Assembly (NCBI RefSeq): GCF_029265375.1 | Contig: NZ_JAJUJJ010000003.1 | Location: 1-64,000 of the forward strand | DNA length: 64,000 nt | Reading direction: 5' to 3' | From: Nesterenkonia sp. | GTDB taxonomy: Bacteria; Actinomycetota; Actinomycetes; Actinomycetales; Micrococcaceae | Part shown: piece after piece, positions 46,373 to 55,231 of the stretch | Numbering within the stretch: the stretch's first letter is position 1 | Layout of the letters: each line of letters begins with the position of its first letter | Notes under the pieces: generated by a model | Databases searched by the model: none | What the model was told of the DNA's origin: nothing | Seen by the model: only the letters and a program-made list of their open reading frames with translations | Program-made: the position numbers and the translations under genes

Positions 46373-47680
46373 GTGGATCAGGATACTTCCCTCAAGGGCG
46401 CAGCGGCTGAAGGCAAGGAACGCCTGTTCACCAAGGATTTCGTCTTCGCCACCTTGATCAACCTGATCATCACCACCGGGTTCTTCACCCTGGTGACCGG
46501 TCTGGCGGTCTATGCCGCCACCGAGTTCGCCGCCGGGGAGACCGCCGCCGGATTCGCCGCGAGCGCATTCGTGGTCGGCGCGCTGGCGGCACGGTTCTTC
46601 GCCGGCAAGTATGTCAACACCCTGGGTCGCAAACGCATCCTGGTGATCTGTCTGCTGCTCTACACGGTGGCCGGCGTCGCCTACCTGTGGGTGGAGAGCT
46701 TCGAGCTGCTGATTCTGCTGCGCGTGGTGCACGGCATTTCGCTGGGATTCGGGCAGACGGCGCTGACCGCGGCGGTGTTCGACATCATTCCCAAATCGCG
46801 GCGTGGTGAGGGGTCCGGGTACTACCTGCTGGCCAACTCCCTGCCGCCGGCCATCGGTCCGCTGGCGGCGATCCAGCTCTCGGAACGCTACGGCTTTGAG
46901 ACCATGTTCATCGCGGTGAGCATCATCTCCGCGGTCGCCTTCGGCCTAGCGGTGATGATGGACGTCCCGGAGGTGCGCCCGGTGGGAGCCCGCATGGTGG
47001 ACCGGCTGCGGCTGCGTCCGCGGGACATCATTGAGCCGCGGGCCTTCTCCATTGCGCTGGTGGCAATGCTGATGGGTATCTGCTTCGCCTCGGTGATGAC
47101 CTTCCTCAACGGGTTCGCCCGCGACCGGGGAATGGTCGACGCCGCCAGCATGTACTTTCTGGTCTACTCGGCCATGATGCTCATCACCCGTCTTTTCATG
47201 GGGAAGGTGCAGGACCGCTTCGGCGATAATGCGGTGCTCTACCCCACTCTGACGATCTTCATCGGTTCCATGGCGCTGCTGGCCTGGTCCCCCGGCCAAT
47301 GGGCGATCATCCTTGCCGGGGTGGGGGCCGGATTCGGGTTCGGCGCGCTGATGCCCGCGCTGCAGGCGATCATCGCCTCCAAGCTGCCCACCCACCGGAT
47401 CAGCATCGGAGTCTCCACCTTCTTCATCCTCATGGACAGCGGCTTCGGCTTCGCACCGCTGTTTCTGGGGCCGTTCGTGGAGGCCTGGGGCTACCAGATG
47501 ATGTACGCCGCCTGCACCGCGGTGGTGGTGCTCACCGTGGGCGTCTATTGGGCGGTGCACGGCCGGTTCTCCGTCAAACAGGGTGTGGCTCGCCGCAGGT
47601 CCGACCGGTGGGTCAGCGATGCCACCGGCGTCATGCCTCGGGTGGGCCCTCCGGCAGCTGGTCGGGAGCGTGGGCGCTGA
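46373..47680 (+). CDS. MFS transporter
   Basis: 435 residues, twelve membrane helices. The major facilitator loop 2-3 signature is seen as GALAARFFAGKYVNTLGRKR (Asp of the classical DRxGRR replaced by Asn-Thr), with its second-half counterpart RLFMGKVQDRFGDNAVL. Drug/metabolite-proton antiporter type; substrate unknown. GTG 46373, divergent from pxpA. Its last 50 bases overlap the 3' end of the convergent ramB-like gene, so the two mRNAs are antisense to each other there. Confidence 0.9.
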   Translation: MDQDTSLKGAAAEGKERLFTKDFVFATLINLIITTGFFTLVTGLAVYAATEFAAGETAAGFAASAFVVGALAARFFAGKYVNTLGRKRILVICLLLYTVAGVAYLWVESFELLILLRVVHGISLGFGQTALTAAVFDIIPKSRRGEGSGYYLLANSLPPAIGPLAAIQLSERYGFETMFIAVSIISAVAFGLAVMMDVPEVRPVGARMVDRLRLRPRDIIEPRAFSIALVAMLMGICFASVMTFLNGFARDRGMVDAASMYFLVYSAMMLITRLFMGKVQDRFGDNAVLYPTLTIFIGSMALLAWSPGQWAIILAGVGAGFGFGALMPALQAIIASKLPTHRISIGVSTFFILMDSGFGFAPLFLGPFVEAWGYQMMYAACTAVVVLTVGVYWAVHGRFSVKQGVARRRSDRWVSDATGVMPRVGPPAAGRERGR

Positions 47681-49181
47681 GGAACTCATAGACCTCAGTG
47701 GTGTCCACCCCCGGGAACGCGCCCTGCGGCATCGCCGCCAGCAGGTGAGTATTGGCCCGAGCCGCCGGCCACGCCATCCCCTCCCACTGCTGGGCAAGCT
47801 CCGGCGGCGGGGTGCGGCAGCAGCTGGGATCATCCGGACAGCGCGAGACCGAACGGCTGGTGGTGTCCCGGCCGCGGAACCACTTGGCATGCTCGAACGG
47901 GACTCCGATGGACAGCGAGTAGATCCCCGAGGAGTGGCCCTCGGTGCGTGCTGTGCACCAGTAGGTGCCAGACGGGGTGTCTGTGTACTGGTGGAAGGAG
48001 CGGAACCGGTCTTCGACGTCGAAGACCTGCCGTGAGGTCCACTCCCGGCACACCGGCTGGCCTTCGATCGCCCCGGAGTGGTCAGTGGGGAAGCTGACGC
48101 CGTCGTTCTCATAGGCCTTGTGGATGATCCCTGATTCGTGGACCTTCTGGAAGTGGCAGGTGATCCCCAGATGCTCGGTGGCCAGATTGGTGAACCGGTG
48201 CGCGGCTGACTCATAGGAGACGGCATAGGCATCGCGCAGGTCCTCAATGGCCAGCTCTTTGGCGCTCTGAGCGGCGGAGAGGTACTGCACTGCCGTGCGC
48301 TGGGGCATCAGCAGGGCGGCGGCGAAGTAGTTGGTGTAGACCCGCTGGCGCAGGAACTCTGAGTAGTCCTGCGGCTCGGTGTGGCCCAGCACATAGTGCC
48401 CCAAAGCCTGCAGCAGCACGGAACGGTCGTCCCAGTCCCGGGTGCGCCCCTGGGTGAGGTAGACGATCCGGTGGCGCTGGTCAGTGACCGAGCGGGTGGA
48501 GTTGGGCAGGTTCGGTACGAACCGCAGACTGAATCCCAGGTGCTCGGCGATATCGGCGGCCACGTGGTGGCTCAGCGGACCGGATTCGTGGCCGACGGCG
48601 GAGAGTATCTTCTCCGCCTCCGCTTCGATCTCCGGATAGTAGTTGTTCCGCGAGCGCATCTCCTCGCGCAGCTCGGTATTGGCCCGGCGGGCCTCCTCCG
48701 GGGTGGCCGCCTGCTCCTCCAAGCGTCGGGTGAGCTCACGCTGCAGGGCAACCAGGGATTCCAGGACATCCATGGGCAGGCGGTTGGAGACCCGCACAGT
48801 GGGCAGCCCCAGGGCTGCGTAGAGCGGACCGCGCTGGGTCTTCTCCAGTTCGATCTCCAAAGCGGCGCGTTTGGAGGGAGGCTCTGCACCGAAGAGGTCA
48901 TCGAGACTCACCTCGAACGTGGCTGCCAGCTGCTGCAGCTGGGACAGCTTGGGTTCGCGGCGCCCGTTCTCCAGCAGCGACAGCTGTGAGGGCGAGGTGC
49001 CGACGGCGGCCGCCAGATCATCCAGGGTCATGCGGCGCTTCTTGCGCAGGTGGCGGACGCGGCGTCCCAGGGCGATGAGGTCGATGCCGGAGTCGCTCTC
49101 CGAACGCGCTGGTCCAGCCCCTGCAGCACGGTGGGCGGCAGCGGGTCGGGAGGCAGCGTGTGCGTGCTTCGTTGCGCGCAT
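47631..49181 (-). CDS. ramB: RamB/ScfR-like short-chain fatty-acyl regulator
   Basis: 516 residues from ATG 49181. An XRE helix-turn-helix (LGRRVRHLRKKRRMTLDDLA, then TSPSQLSLLENGRREPKL) is followed by an ImmA/IrrE-like domain (RSVTDQRHRIVYLTQGRTRD, then LLQALGHYVLGHTEP, the latter like a degenerate HEXXH region) and the C-terminal cysteine-bearing DUF2083 region (CPDDPSCC). In Corynebacterium glutamicum and mycobacteria this family controls acetate/propionate genes including aceA and aceB. The target aceA lies 4 kb away. GCAAA/TTTGC-type half-sites lie upstream of its own start. Confidence 0.88.
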   Translation of the reverse strand: MRATKHAHAASRPAAAHRAAGAGPARSESDSGIDLIALGRRVRHLRKKRRMTLDDLAAAVGTSPSQLSLLENGRREPKLSQLQQLAATFEVSLDDLFGAEPPSKRAALEIELEKTQRGPLYAALGLPTVRVSNRLPMDVLESLVALQRELTRRLEEQAATPEEARRANTELREEMRSRNNYYPEIEAEAEKILSAVGHESGPLSHHVAADIAEHLGFSLRFVPNLPNSTRSVTDQRHRIVYLTQGRTRDWDDRSVLLQALGHYVLGHTEPQDYSEFLRQRVYTNYFAAALLMPQRTAVQYLSAAQSAKELAIEDLRDAYAVSYESAAHRFTNLATEHLGITCHFQKVHESGIIHKAYENDGVSFPTDHSGAIEGQPVCREWTSRQVFDVEDRFRSFHQYTDTPSGTYWCTARTEGHSSGIYSLSIGVPFEHAKWFRGRDTTSRSVSRCPDDPSCCRTPPPELAQQWEGMAWPAARANTHLLAAMPQGAFPGVDTTEVYEFLSAHAPDQLPEGPPEA

Positions 49182-49318
49182 GGAGTTCAGTGTAGGGCAG
49201 GACGGGAGGCGGCGCGGACGGTCCCGCCGCAATGCATATTGCCGCAGTTGATATCGCAAACACCGGGGTTTGATAGTTTGTCTCTTGACGATCACGCGCA
49301 CGAGGGAGTTTCAGAGGG

Positions 49319-50554
49319 GTGCCCGAGAATACGAATAGGTCAGGATCCGCAGTCAGTGTGCGGAATGTCTATAAGGCATTCGGCAGACGACCCGAGACAA
49401 TTGTGCGCAGGCTCAAAGAGGGGGCCGAGCGCGAGGAGCTGACCTCCCTGGGGACTGCGGCGGTCATCGACGCCAGTTTTGAGGTGGCTCAGGGCGAGAT
49501 CTTTGTGGTGATGGGACTCTCCGGCTCCGGGAAGTCCACCTTGATTCGCACGCTGAACGGCATTCAGCCGGCCACCGACGGCACTGTGGAGATTTTCGGT
49601 GAGGACATCACCGCAGCGGGCCCCCGTCAGCTGCGTCGCATCCGCCGGGAGAAGATCTCCATGGTCTTCCAGCACTTTGCGCTGATGCCCCACCGCACTG
49701 TGGGCCAGAACGCCGCCTACGCTCTGGAGGTCCGAGGAGTCAATCGCGTCGACCGGGAGCAGAAGGCCGCAGAGGCATTGGAGCTGGTCGGGCTCAAAGG
49801 ATATGCCGACTACCGCCCCCATGAGCTCTCCGGAGGGATGCGCCAGCGAGTAGGTCTGGCCCGCGCCCTGGCTGCCGAGACTGAGCTGCTGCTCATGGAC
49901 GAAGCGTTCTCCGCCCTGGATCCGCTGATCCGCAAGGAGATGCAGGACCAGCTTCTGGAGCTGCAGCTCGAACTGGGCAAGACCATCGTGTTCATCACCC
50001 ACGACCTCAATGAGGCGATGCGCCTGGGCAGCCGGATCGCAGTGATGCGCGACGGCCGGATAGTGCAGAACGGCACAACCGAGGAGATCCTCAACGATCC
50101 CGCCAATGACTATGTGGCCCAGTTCATCCAGGATGTGGACCGCACCCGGGTGCTCACTGCCGGGGACGTCAAGGAGCCGCCGGTGGCGGTGCTCGGCGCA
50201 GGGCAGGGGCCACGGGCTGCCCACCGTCTGATGCGTGAGCATCAGAGCAGCGCCCTGTGCGTGGTGGACCAGTCCAGGCGGCTGCAGGGTGTGGTGTATG
50301 AGGACGACGCCGCCGAGGCCGTGGCTGCGGGGAAGGACACCCTGGCCGGAATCATCCGTCCGATGCCCACTACGGCGCCGACCACCATCCTTGCGGATCT
50401 GCTCCATGCGGCCGCGGAGCACGCCGCCGGGGTGGCCGTGGTGGATGAGGCTGGACGCCTGCAGGGCGTGATCCCGCGGGTGACACTGCTCAGCGCCTTG
50501 GCTGACCCCAGCACCGACGCCGTCCAGACCGTCCCCGAGGAGGTGACCCCATGA
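49319..50554 (+). CDS. opuAA: Glycine betaine/proline ABC transporter ATP-binding protein
   Basis: 411 residues, the OpuAA/ProV type. Walker A GLSGSGKST, Q-loop VFQHFALMPHRTV, signature LSGGMRQRVGLARA, Walker B LLLMDEAFSALDPL and switch FITHDLNEAMRLG are all present. The extra N-terminal helix and two C-terminal CBS units (about residues 285-395), which act as ionic-strength sensors in OpuA, are visible (VLTAGDVKEPPVAVL, DEAGRLQGVIPRVTL). GTG 49319 behind GAGGGAG. Overlaps the permease start by four bases (ATGA). Imports osmoprotectants under osmotic stress. Confidence 0.94.
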   Translation: MPENTNRSGSAVSVRNVYKAFGRRPETIVRRLKEGAEREELTSLGTAAVIDASFEVAQGEIFVVMGLSGSGKSTLIRTLNGIQPATDGTVEIFGEDITAAGPRQLRRIRREKISMVFQHFALMPHRTVGQNAAYALEVRGVNRVDREQKAAEALELVGLKGYADYRPHELSGGMRQRVGLARALAAETELLLMDEAFSALDPLIRKEMQDQLLELQLELGKTIVFITHDLNEAMRLGSRIAVMRDGRIVQNGTTEEILNDPANDYVAQFIQDVDRTRVLTAGDVKEPPVAVLGAGQGPRAAHRLMREHQSSALCVVDQSRRLQGVVYEDDAAEAVAAGKDTLAGIIRPMPTTAPTTILADLLHAAAEHAAGVAVVDEAGRLQGVIPRVTLLSALADPSTDAVQTVPEEVTP

Positions 50555-51516
50555 GCGCCCGCACCCCCTTCGCTGCGGAGGAGACCGAAGGCGCCGGCAT
50601 CCCCCGGTTGGACGTCGGCCTATGGCTGGAAGAGGGCTTCGACTGGTTCCAGGAGACCTTCGCCCAGCTCATCGCGTGGTTCGACTACGCTTTCACCACC
50701 ACCTCCCAGGGGTTGGCAGATATCTTGGCCGGCCCGGACGCCCTCATCCTCACCGTGATCCTTGCGGCGATCGCTTGGCTGATGCGTGACTGGAAGTTGG
50801 CTCTGCTGACCGTGCCGCTGATGCTGTTCATCGTCGCGGTGGACCTCTGGGAGGAGGCCCTGGAGACCCTGGCGCTGGTCGCAGTGGCGGCCATCGTGGC
50901 CCTTCTCATCGCGATCCCGCTGGGAATTCTTGCGGCGAAGTCCCGTGCAGTCTCAAGCGCCGTCAGACCGGTCCTGGACCTGATGCAGACGATGCCGGCG
51001 TTGGTCTGGCTGATCCCGACGATGGCCATGTTCGGCCTGGGCATGCCCGCCGGCATCACGGCTACCATCATCTTCGCCCTCCCGCCGGGTGTCCGGTTCA
51101 CCGAGCTGGCGATCCGCCAGGTGGACTCCGAAGTGGTGGAGGCCGGACATGCGTTCGGGGCCGGGCAATGGCAGATTCTGTTCCGCATCCAGCTGCCGCT
51201 GGCGACCAAAACCATCATGGCCGGCGTCAACCAGGTCATTATGCTGGCGCTCTCTATGGCCGTCTTCGGCGGGTTCGTCGGAGCCGGCGGCCTGGGCAAT
51301 GAGGTCAGCGCCGCCATCAACACTCTGGACCTGGGGCGGGGGCTGGAAGCTGGCCTCTGCGTGGTCATGCTGGCCATCTACCTCGACCGCGTCACTGCCG
51401 CGCTGGGCTCCCTGGAGGGAAGCACACTGAGCCGGCTGCTCCGGCGCCGTCCCAAAGCTGCCGGCCAGCCCGGCGAAGGGACTGAGGCTGCTGCGGCGAG
51501 CACCAAGACCGGCTGA
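50551..51516 (+). CDS. opuAB: Glycine betaine/proline ABC transporter permease
   Basis: 321 residues, the ProW/OpuAB type with an N-terminal cytoplasmic stretch (about 45 residues), then about seven membrane helices. The EAA coupling loop reads EVVEAGHAFGAGQWQILFRIQLP, and FGLGMPAGITATIIFALPPG precedes it. Translationally coupled to the ATPase gene. 72 bases separate it from the binding protein gene. The three genes form one importer unit. Confidence 0.93.
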   Translation: MSARTPFAAEETEGAGIPRLDVGLWLEEGFDWFQETFAQLIAWFDYAFTTTSQGLADILAGPDALILTVILAAIAWLMRDWKLALLTVPLMLFIVAVDLWEEALETLALVAVAAIVALLIAIPLGILAAKSRAVSSAVRPVLDLMQTMPALVWLIPTMAMFGLGMPAGITATIIFALPPGVRFTELAIRQVDSEVVEAGHAFGAGQWQILFRIQLPLATKTIMAGVNQVIMLALSMAVFGGFVGAGGLGNEVSAAINTLDLGRGLEAGLCVVMLAIYLDRVTAALGSLEGSTLSRLLRRRPKAAGQPGEGTEAAAASTKTG

Positions 51517-51588
51517 TTGACCTGCCCGCCCCGGCGGCGGGATATGTATCAGAGAAGTTCGCACCATTGAGAAAGGAATGAGGAGATC

Positions 51589-52500
51589 ATGCATACCTCA
51601 TCGACATTCGTGAAATCGGCTGCAGTCCTCTCCGTGCTCGGCCTGACCCTGGTCGGCTGCGGGGATGACAGCGGCACTGAGGACGACGCCGGCGAGGCCG
51701 GCGGCGGCGGCGAGGGCGGCACCATCACCCTCGGCTACATCGACGGCTGGACCGACGGTTCCTCCACCACCTACCTCTGGCAGCACATTCTTCAGGAGCA
51801 GGGCTACGAGGTGGAGATTGAGGCCCTCGGCGACGCCGCCCCGGTCTACCAGGGTCTGGCCGATGGGGACATCGACGTCTACCCCTCTGCCTGGCTGCCG
51901 GCGACCCACCAGTCCTACATGGACGAGCACGGCGATGCTCTCGAGGACCTCGGCGCCTACTATGAGGGCGCGGTGCTGACTCTGGCTGTGCCCGAATACA
52001 CCGAGGTCGACTCCATCCCTGAGCTGCTGGATGACCCGGCGGCCTTCGACAATCAGGTGGTCGGCATCGAGGCGGGTGCGGGCCACATGGACGTCACCGC
52101 CAACACGGTCTTTCCGGGATACGGCCTGGATGAGGAGTTCGAGCTGATCGAGTCCTCCACTGCGGCTATGCTCTCCGAACTCGACAATGCCGTCTCCGCC
52201 GAGGAGGACATTGTCGTCACGCTGTGGCGCCCCTTCTGGGCCTACGGCCAGTGGGATCTGAAGGACCTGGAGGACCCGGAGGGTCTCCTGGGCGAGGAGG
52301 AGACCCTGAACCTCATCGCCAACGCTGACTTCAGCGAGGAGTTCCCCGAGGTTGCTCAGTGGATGAGCGACTTCGAGCTCACCGATGAGCAGTACGCCGA
52401 GCTTGAGGATCTGGTGGTCAACGAGTACGACGACGGCCCGGAGGGCGCCGTTGAGTGGGCCGAGAACAACCAGGACTTCATTGATGAACTTGTCGGCTGA
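51589..52500 (+). CDS. opuAC: Glycine betaine ABC transporter substrate-binding lipoprotein
   Basis: 303 residues. Lipoprotein signal with lipobox LVGC (residues 21-24). The OpuAC/ProX fold is seen in ITLGYIDGWTDGSSTTYLWQ, ALGDAAPVYQGLADGDIDVY and PSAWLPATHQSYMDEHG; aromatic residues typical of the trimethylammonium cage are present (W, Y, W). The mature protein is very acidic, in keeping with a salt-tolerant host. GAAAGGAATGAGGAG precedes ATG 51589. Followed by a strong terminator. Confidence 0.92.
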   Translation: MHTSSTFVKSAAVLSVLGLTLVGCGDDSGTEDDAGEAGGGGEGGTITLGYIDGWTDGSSTTYLWQHILQEQGYEVEIEALGDAAPVYQGLADGDIDVYPSAWLPATHQSYMDEHGDALEDLGAYYEGAVLTLAVPEYTEVDSIPELLDDPAAFDNQVVGIEAGAGHMDVTANTVFPGYGLDEEFELIESSTAAMLSELDNAVSAEEDIVVTLWRPFWAYGQWDLKDLEDPEGLLGEEETLNLIANADFSEEFPEVAQWMSDFELTDEQYAELEDLVVNEYDDGPEGAVEWAENNQDFIDELVG

Positions 52501-52531
52501 TCCTCAGCTGCGCTGAGGGCCGTACGCAGCA

Positions 52532-52571
52532 CTGTGCCCCCGAGGAGCTCAAAGGGCTCCCGGGGGCACAG
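52532..52571. terminator. Bidirectional terminator between opuAC and the malate-synthase-like ORF
   Basis: CTGTGCCCCCG-a-GGAGC (from 52532) pairs with GGCTCC-CGGGGGCACAG (to 52571), about 16 bp with a single bulged A, loop TCAAAG. A smaller stem CCTCAGC-tgc-GCTGAGG (52502-52518) lies beside it. Confidence 0.8.
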
Positions 52572-52597
52572 TCGTCTCTGCCCGCGCTGGGGCGCGG

Positions 52598-53230
52598 TCA
52601 GGCCGCCTGCTCCAGCTGCCGGGCTAACGGCTTCTGCTGCTGTCCGGCAGGCGGGGTGCGCGGGACCAGGACCGCTTCGGTCTCATCCTGGGCGTCCTCC
52701 TCATCAGCCTCCGGGCACCGGGGGGCCAGGTGGATCGCGCGGATGGTTCCGAAGGGCAGATCCTTCATCTCCTCGGCGGCGGCAAAGAGGTCCTGCCACA
52801 GCTCCAGCTCCGCCTCGGTCTCCAGCCCGAGCAGAGAGATGAAGGGGGCTCTGCCCTGGTGCAGCAGCCGGCGCGCACTGGAGTGGATGTGCAGGCCGAA
52901 GTCGACGATCCCCGCAGAGAGCGGCGCCTCGCCGCAGCGGATCCGCGGCTCTTCAGCGCCCAGCGCCCGGGGGGTGATGAACGGCGCGGGCTCCTGCTCC
53001 AGGTGGCGCTCCATGAGCTGCCGCCACGTGCCGGACGCGGCTGCCGGGGAGGCTTGGGCATTTCGCTGGGCGTCCTCGTCGCTGCGCAGCTGCTCAGCGC
53101 GGTCTCCGAACCGGCGGTGCAGGGCGGAGAGGAACTCCAGGGCCTCGGCGGTGCAGACTTCCTTCTCACGCGGGGTCGGCGGTCCGGTGAGGGTCAGTCC
53201 GTTGATCGTGATCTGCTGGTCGGTGCTCAT
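52598..53230 (-). CDS. Truncated malate synthase A-like protein, probably catalytically dead
   Basis: 210 residues against about 530 in malate synthase A. Residues 20-50 (EKEVCTAEALEFLSALHRRF) match the family N-terminus. Residues about 85-165 match the block around the CRxRG strand and the barrel: IVDFGLHIHSSARRLLHQG, APFISLLGLETEAELELWQDLF and LPFGTIRAIHLAP correspond to LFDFALYFFHNYQALLAKG, PYFYLPK... and LPRGTIKATLLIET. About 100 residues between the blocks and the whole C-terminal half (with GRWDYIF and the catalytic Asp) are absent, and the IET glutamate is HLA here. ATG 53230 has AAAGGAG. It lies 38 bases after aceA in the position of aceB. Confidence 0.75.
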   Translation of the reverse strand: MSTDQQITINGLTLTGPPTPREKEVCTAEALEFLSALHRRFGDRAEQLRSDEDAQRNAQASPAAASGTWRQLMERHLEQEPAPFITPRALGAEEPRIRCGEAPLSAGIVDFGLHIHSSARRLLHQGRAPFISLLGLETEAELELWQDLFAAAEEMKDLPFGTIRAIHLAPRCPEADEEDAQDETEAVLVPRTPPAGQQQKPLARQLEQAA

Positions 53231-53268
53231 GGTGTGACTCCTTTGTCAGGTCCGGGTGGGTGGGCGGC

Positions 53269-54624
53269 TCAGTGGAACTGGCCCTCTTCGGTGGAGCCCT
53301 TCAGGGCCACGGTGGAGGACTCGGGGTTCAGGGTGGTGGAGACGGCGTCGAAGTAGCCGGTGCCCACCTCCCGCTGGTGCTTGGTGGCGGTGTAGCCGGC
53401 CGCCTCGGCGGCGAACTCCTTCTCCTGCAGCTCCACATAAGCCTTCATCTGTTCGGCCTGGTAGCCCCGGGCCAGATCGAACATGGAGTAGTTCAGCGCG
53501 TGGAAGCCGGCCAGGGTGATGAACTGGAAGGTGAAGCCCATCGCACCCAGCTCCCGCTGGAATCTCGCGATGGTGTCGTCGTCCAAGTGCTTCTTCCAGT
53601 TGAAGGAGGGCGAGCAGTTGTAGGCGAGCATCTGGTCAGGATGCTCAGCCTTGACCGCCTCGGCGAACTGCCGAGCCGTCTCCAGATCGGGTGTGCCGGT
53701 CTCCATCCAGATCAGGTCGGAGTAGGGGGCGTAGGCCTTGGCCCGGGCGATGCAGGGCTCGATGCCGTTTCGCACCTTGTAGAAGCCCTCGGCTGTCCGC
53801 TCACCGGTGATGAACTCGCGGTCCCGCTCGTCCACGTCGGAGGTGATCAGGGTGGCGGCCTCCGCGTCGGTGCGGGCGATGATCACGCTGGGCACCTGGT
53901 GGACATCGGCGGCCAGTCGGGCGGCCTGCAGGGTGCGAATGTGGTGCCCGGTGGGGACCAGCACCTTGCCGCCCAGGTGGCCGCACTTCTTCTCCGAGGC
54001 CAGCTGGTCCTCCCAGTGGACCCCTGCGGCGCCGGAGGCGATCATCTGCTTCATCAGCTCATAGGCGTTCAGCGGCCCGCCGAAGCCGGCCTCCGCGTCG
54101 GCGACGATCGGCACCAGCCAGTCCTCCACGCTCCGGCGGCCCTCCAGGTACTCGATCTGATCGGCCCGCAGCAGCGCGTTGTTGATGCGGCGGACCACAT
54201 GGGGCACGGAGTTGGCCGGATAGAGCGACTGGTCCGGGTAGGTCTGTCCGGCCAGATTGGCGTCGCCGGCCACCTGCCAGCCGGAGAGGTAGATGGCCCG
54301 CAGCCCGGCTTTGACCTGCTGGACCGCCTGGTTCCCGGTCAGCGCACCCAGGGCGTTGGTGAACCGCCCTGTGCGGCCATCCTCCTGCAGCTGCTCCCAC
54401 AGCTTTCGCGCCCCGCGGTCGGCCAGGGTGAACTCCTCCTGGACGGTGCCGCGCAGCCGCACCACCTCTTCGGCGGAGTAGTCGCGCCGGGTGTGGGCCC
54501 ATCGGGGGTCGGTGTCCCATGCGCGCTGCAGCGCCTGGACCTTCTCCTCGAACACATCGCGGGTCTCCGGCTGCCCCGCCTCCGGGGGCTGGGATGTCTG
54601 CTGGGGGGCCAGTGTCTCGGTCAT
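53269..54624 (-). CDS. aceA: Isocitrate lyase
   Basis: Splits isocitrate to glyoxylate and succinate, the first enzyme of the glyoxylate shunt. 451 residues from ATG 54624, behind GAAGGAGA. The catalytic loop [19 protein letters not shown] near residue 214 contains the active cysteine. [21 protein letters not shown] (metal site), [12 protein letters not shown] and YNCSPSFNW are also intact. Starts a two-gene unit with the malate-synthase-like ORF. Upstream lie three GCA-type repeats and a 19-bp palindrome, candidates for RamB and another regulator. Confidence 0.96.
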   Translation of the reverse strand: MTETLAPQQTSQPPEAGQPETRDVFEEKVQALQRAWDTDPRWAHTRRDYSAEEVVRLRGTVQEEFTLADRGARKLWEQLQEDGRTGRFTNALGALTGNQAVQQVKAGLRAIYLSGWQVAGDANLAGQTYPDQSLYPANSVPHVVRRINNALLRADQIEYLEGRRSVEDWLVPIVADAEAGFGGPLNAYELMKQMIASGAAGVHWEDQLASEKKCGHLGGKVLVPTGHHIRTLQAARLAADVHQVPSVIIARTDAEAATLITSDVDERDREFITGERTAEGFYKVRNGIEPCIARAKAYAPYSDLIWMETGTPDLETARQFAEAVKAEHPDQMLAYNCSPSFNWKKHLDDDTIARFQRELGAMGFTFQFITLAGFHALNYSMFDLARGYQAEQMKAYVELQEKEFAAEAAGYTATKHQREVGTGYFDAVSTTLNPESSTVALKGSTEEGQFH

Positions 54625-54727
54625 GGGAATCTCCTTCGGTATGGTGTCCGCGTTTTTGGGGACATTCCCAGTTTTCGGGCCGCACAACCGGCTCTCCAAG
54701 CCTTTCTGCGCGAAAGATCTGCAGTTC

Positions 54728-54754
54728 TTCGCAGAATCGCAAGAATTGCAGAAA
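54728..54754. promoter_or_regulatory. Three tandem GCA(A/G)AA-type repeats upstream of aceA
   Basis: TTCGCAGAA, TCGCAAGAA and TTGCAGAAA lie head to tail (54728-54754), 104 bases before aceA. They resemble the TTTGCAAA-like sites of RamB, whose gene is in the window. Confidence 0.5.
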
Positions 54755-54759
54755 GCGGA

Positions 54760-54778
54760 GTTCTACACGGTGTAGAAC
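54760..54778. promoter_or_regulatory. 19-bp perfect palindrome between aceA and the small membrane gene
   Basis: GTTCTACACGGTGTAGAAC is a perfect dyad (nine-base arms, one central base). It lies between divergent genes, 136 bases from aceA and 50 bases from the ATG at 54829. The form suits a dimeric TetR- or GntR-like operator. Confidence 0.7.
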
Positions 54779-54828
54779 AGATCGGTAGACTGGTGCCAGC
54801 ACCGTGACCCGGCCACCGAAGGAGCGCC

Positions 54829-55227
54829 ATGACCACTGACTATTCCTCCAGCCCCATGCCGAAGCTGACCTTCGCCACCGGCGGTGTCCTCGTGGCCGTC
54901 GGTGTGATCGGCTACCTGGCCTCCCTGGTCGGCGGTGCCGACAGCTGGACGGCGCTGATCCCTGCGATCATCGGCGTGCTGCTGCTGGTCAGCGGCTGGA
55001 TCGCGCGGAAGAACCTGATGGCCGGGATCCACATTGCCCTGCTGATCGCGCTGATCGGGGCGCTGGGCATGTTCATGCCGCTGCAGAGCCTCGGCGCACT
55101 CTTCGCCGGCGAGGCTGAGCGACCCGGTGCTGTGATCTCTGCGCTGGTCTCGCTGATCGTGCTGGTGATCTACCTGATCCTGGGCGTGCGCAGCTTCTTG
55201 GCTGCCCGCCGCTGGAAGAAGGCCTGA
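54829..55227 (+). CDS. Small four-helix membrane protein
   Basis: 132 residues with four hydrophobic helices (about residues 13-34, 41-58, 64-82, 100-125) and short loops (VGGADSWTALIP). No family recognised. AAGGAG precedes ATG 54829. Divergent from aceA; the intervening region carries the palindrome. It may share regulation with aceA, but nothing in the protein suggests a metabolic role. Converges on the nuclease gene, four bases apart. Confidence 0.65.
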   Translation: MTTDYSSSPMPKLTFATGGVLVAVGVIGYLASLVGGADSWTALIPAIIGVLLLVSGWIARKNLMAGIHIALLIALIGALGMFMPLQSLGALFAGEAERPGAVISALVSLIVLVIYLILGVRSFLAARRWKKA

Positions 55228-55231
55228 GTCT

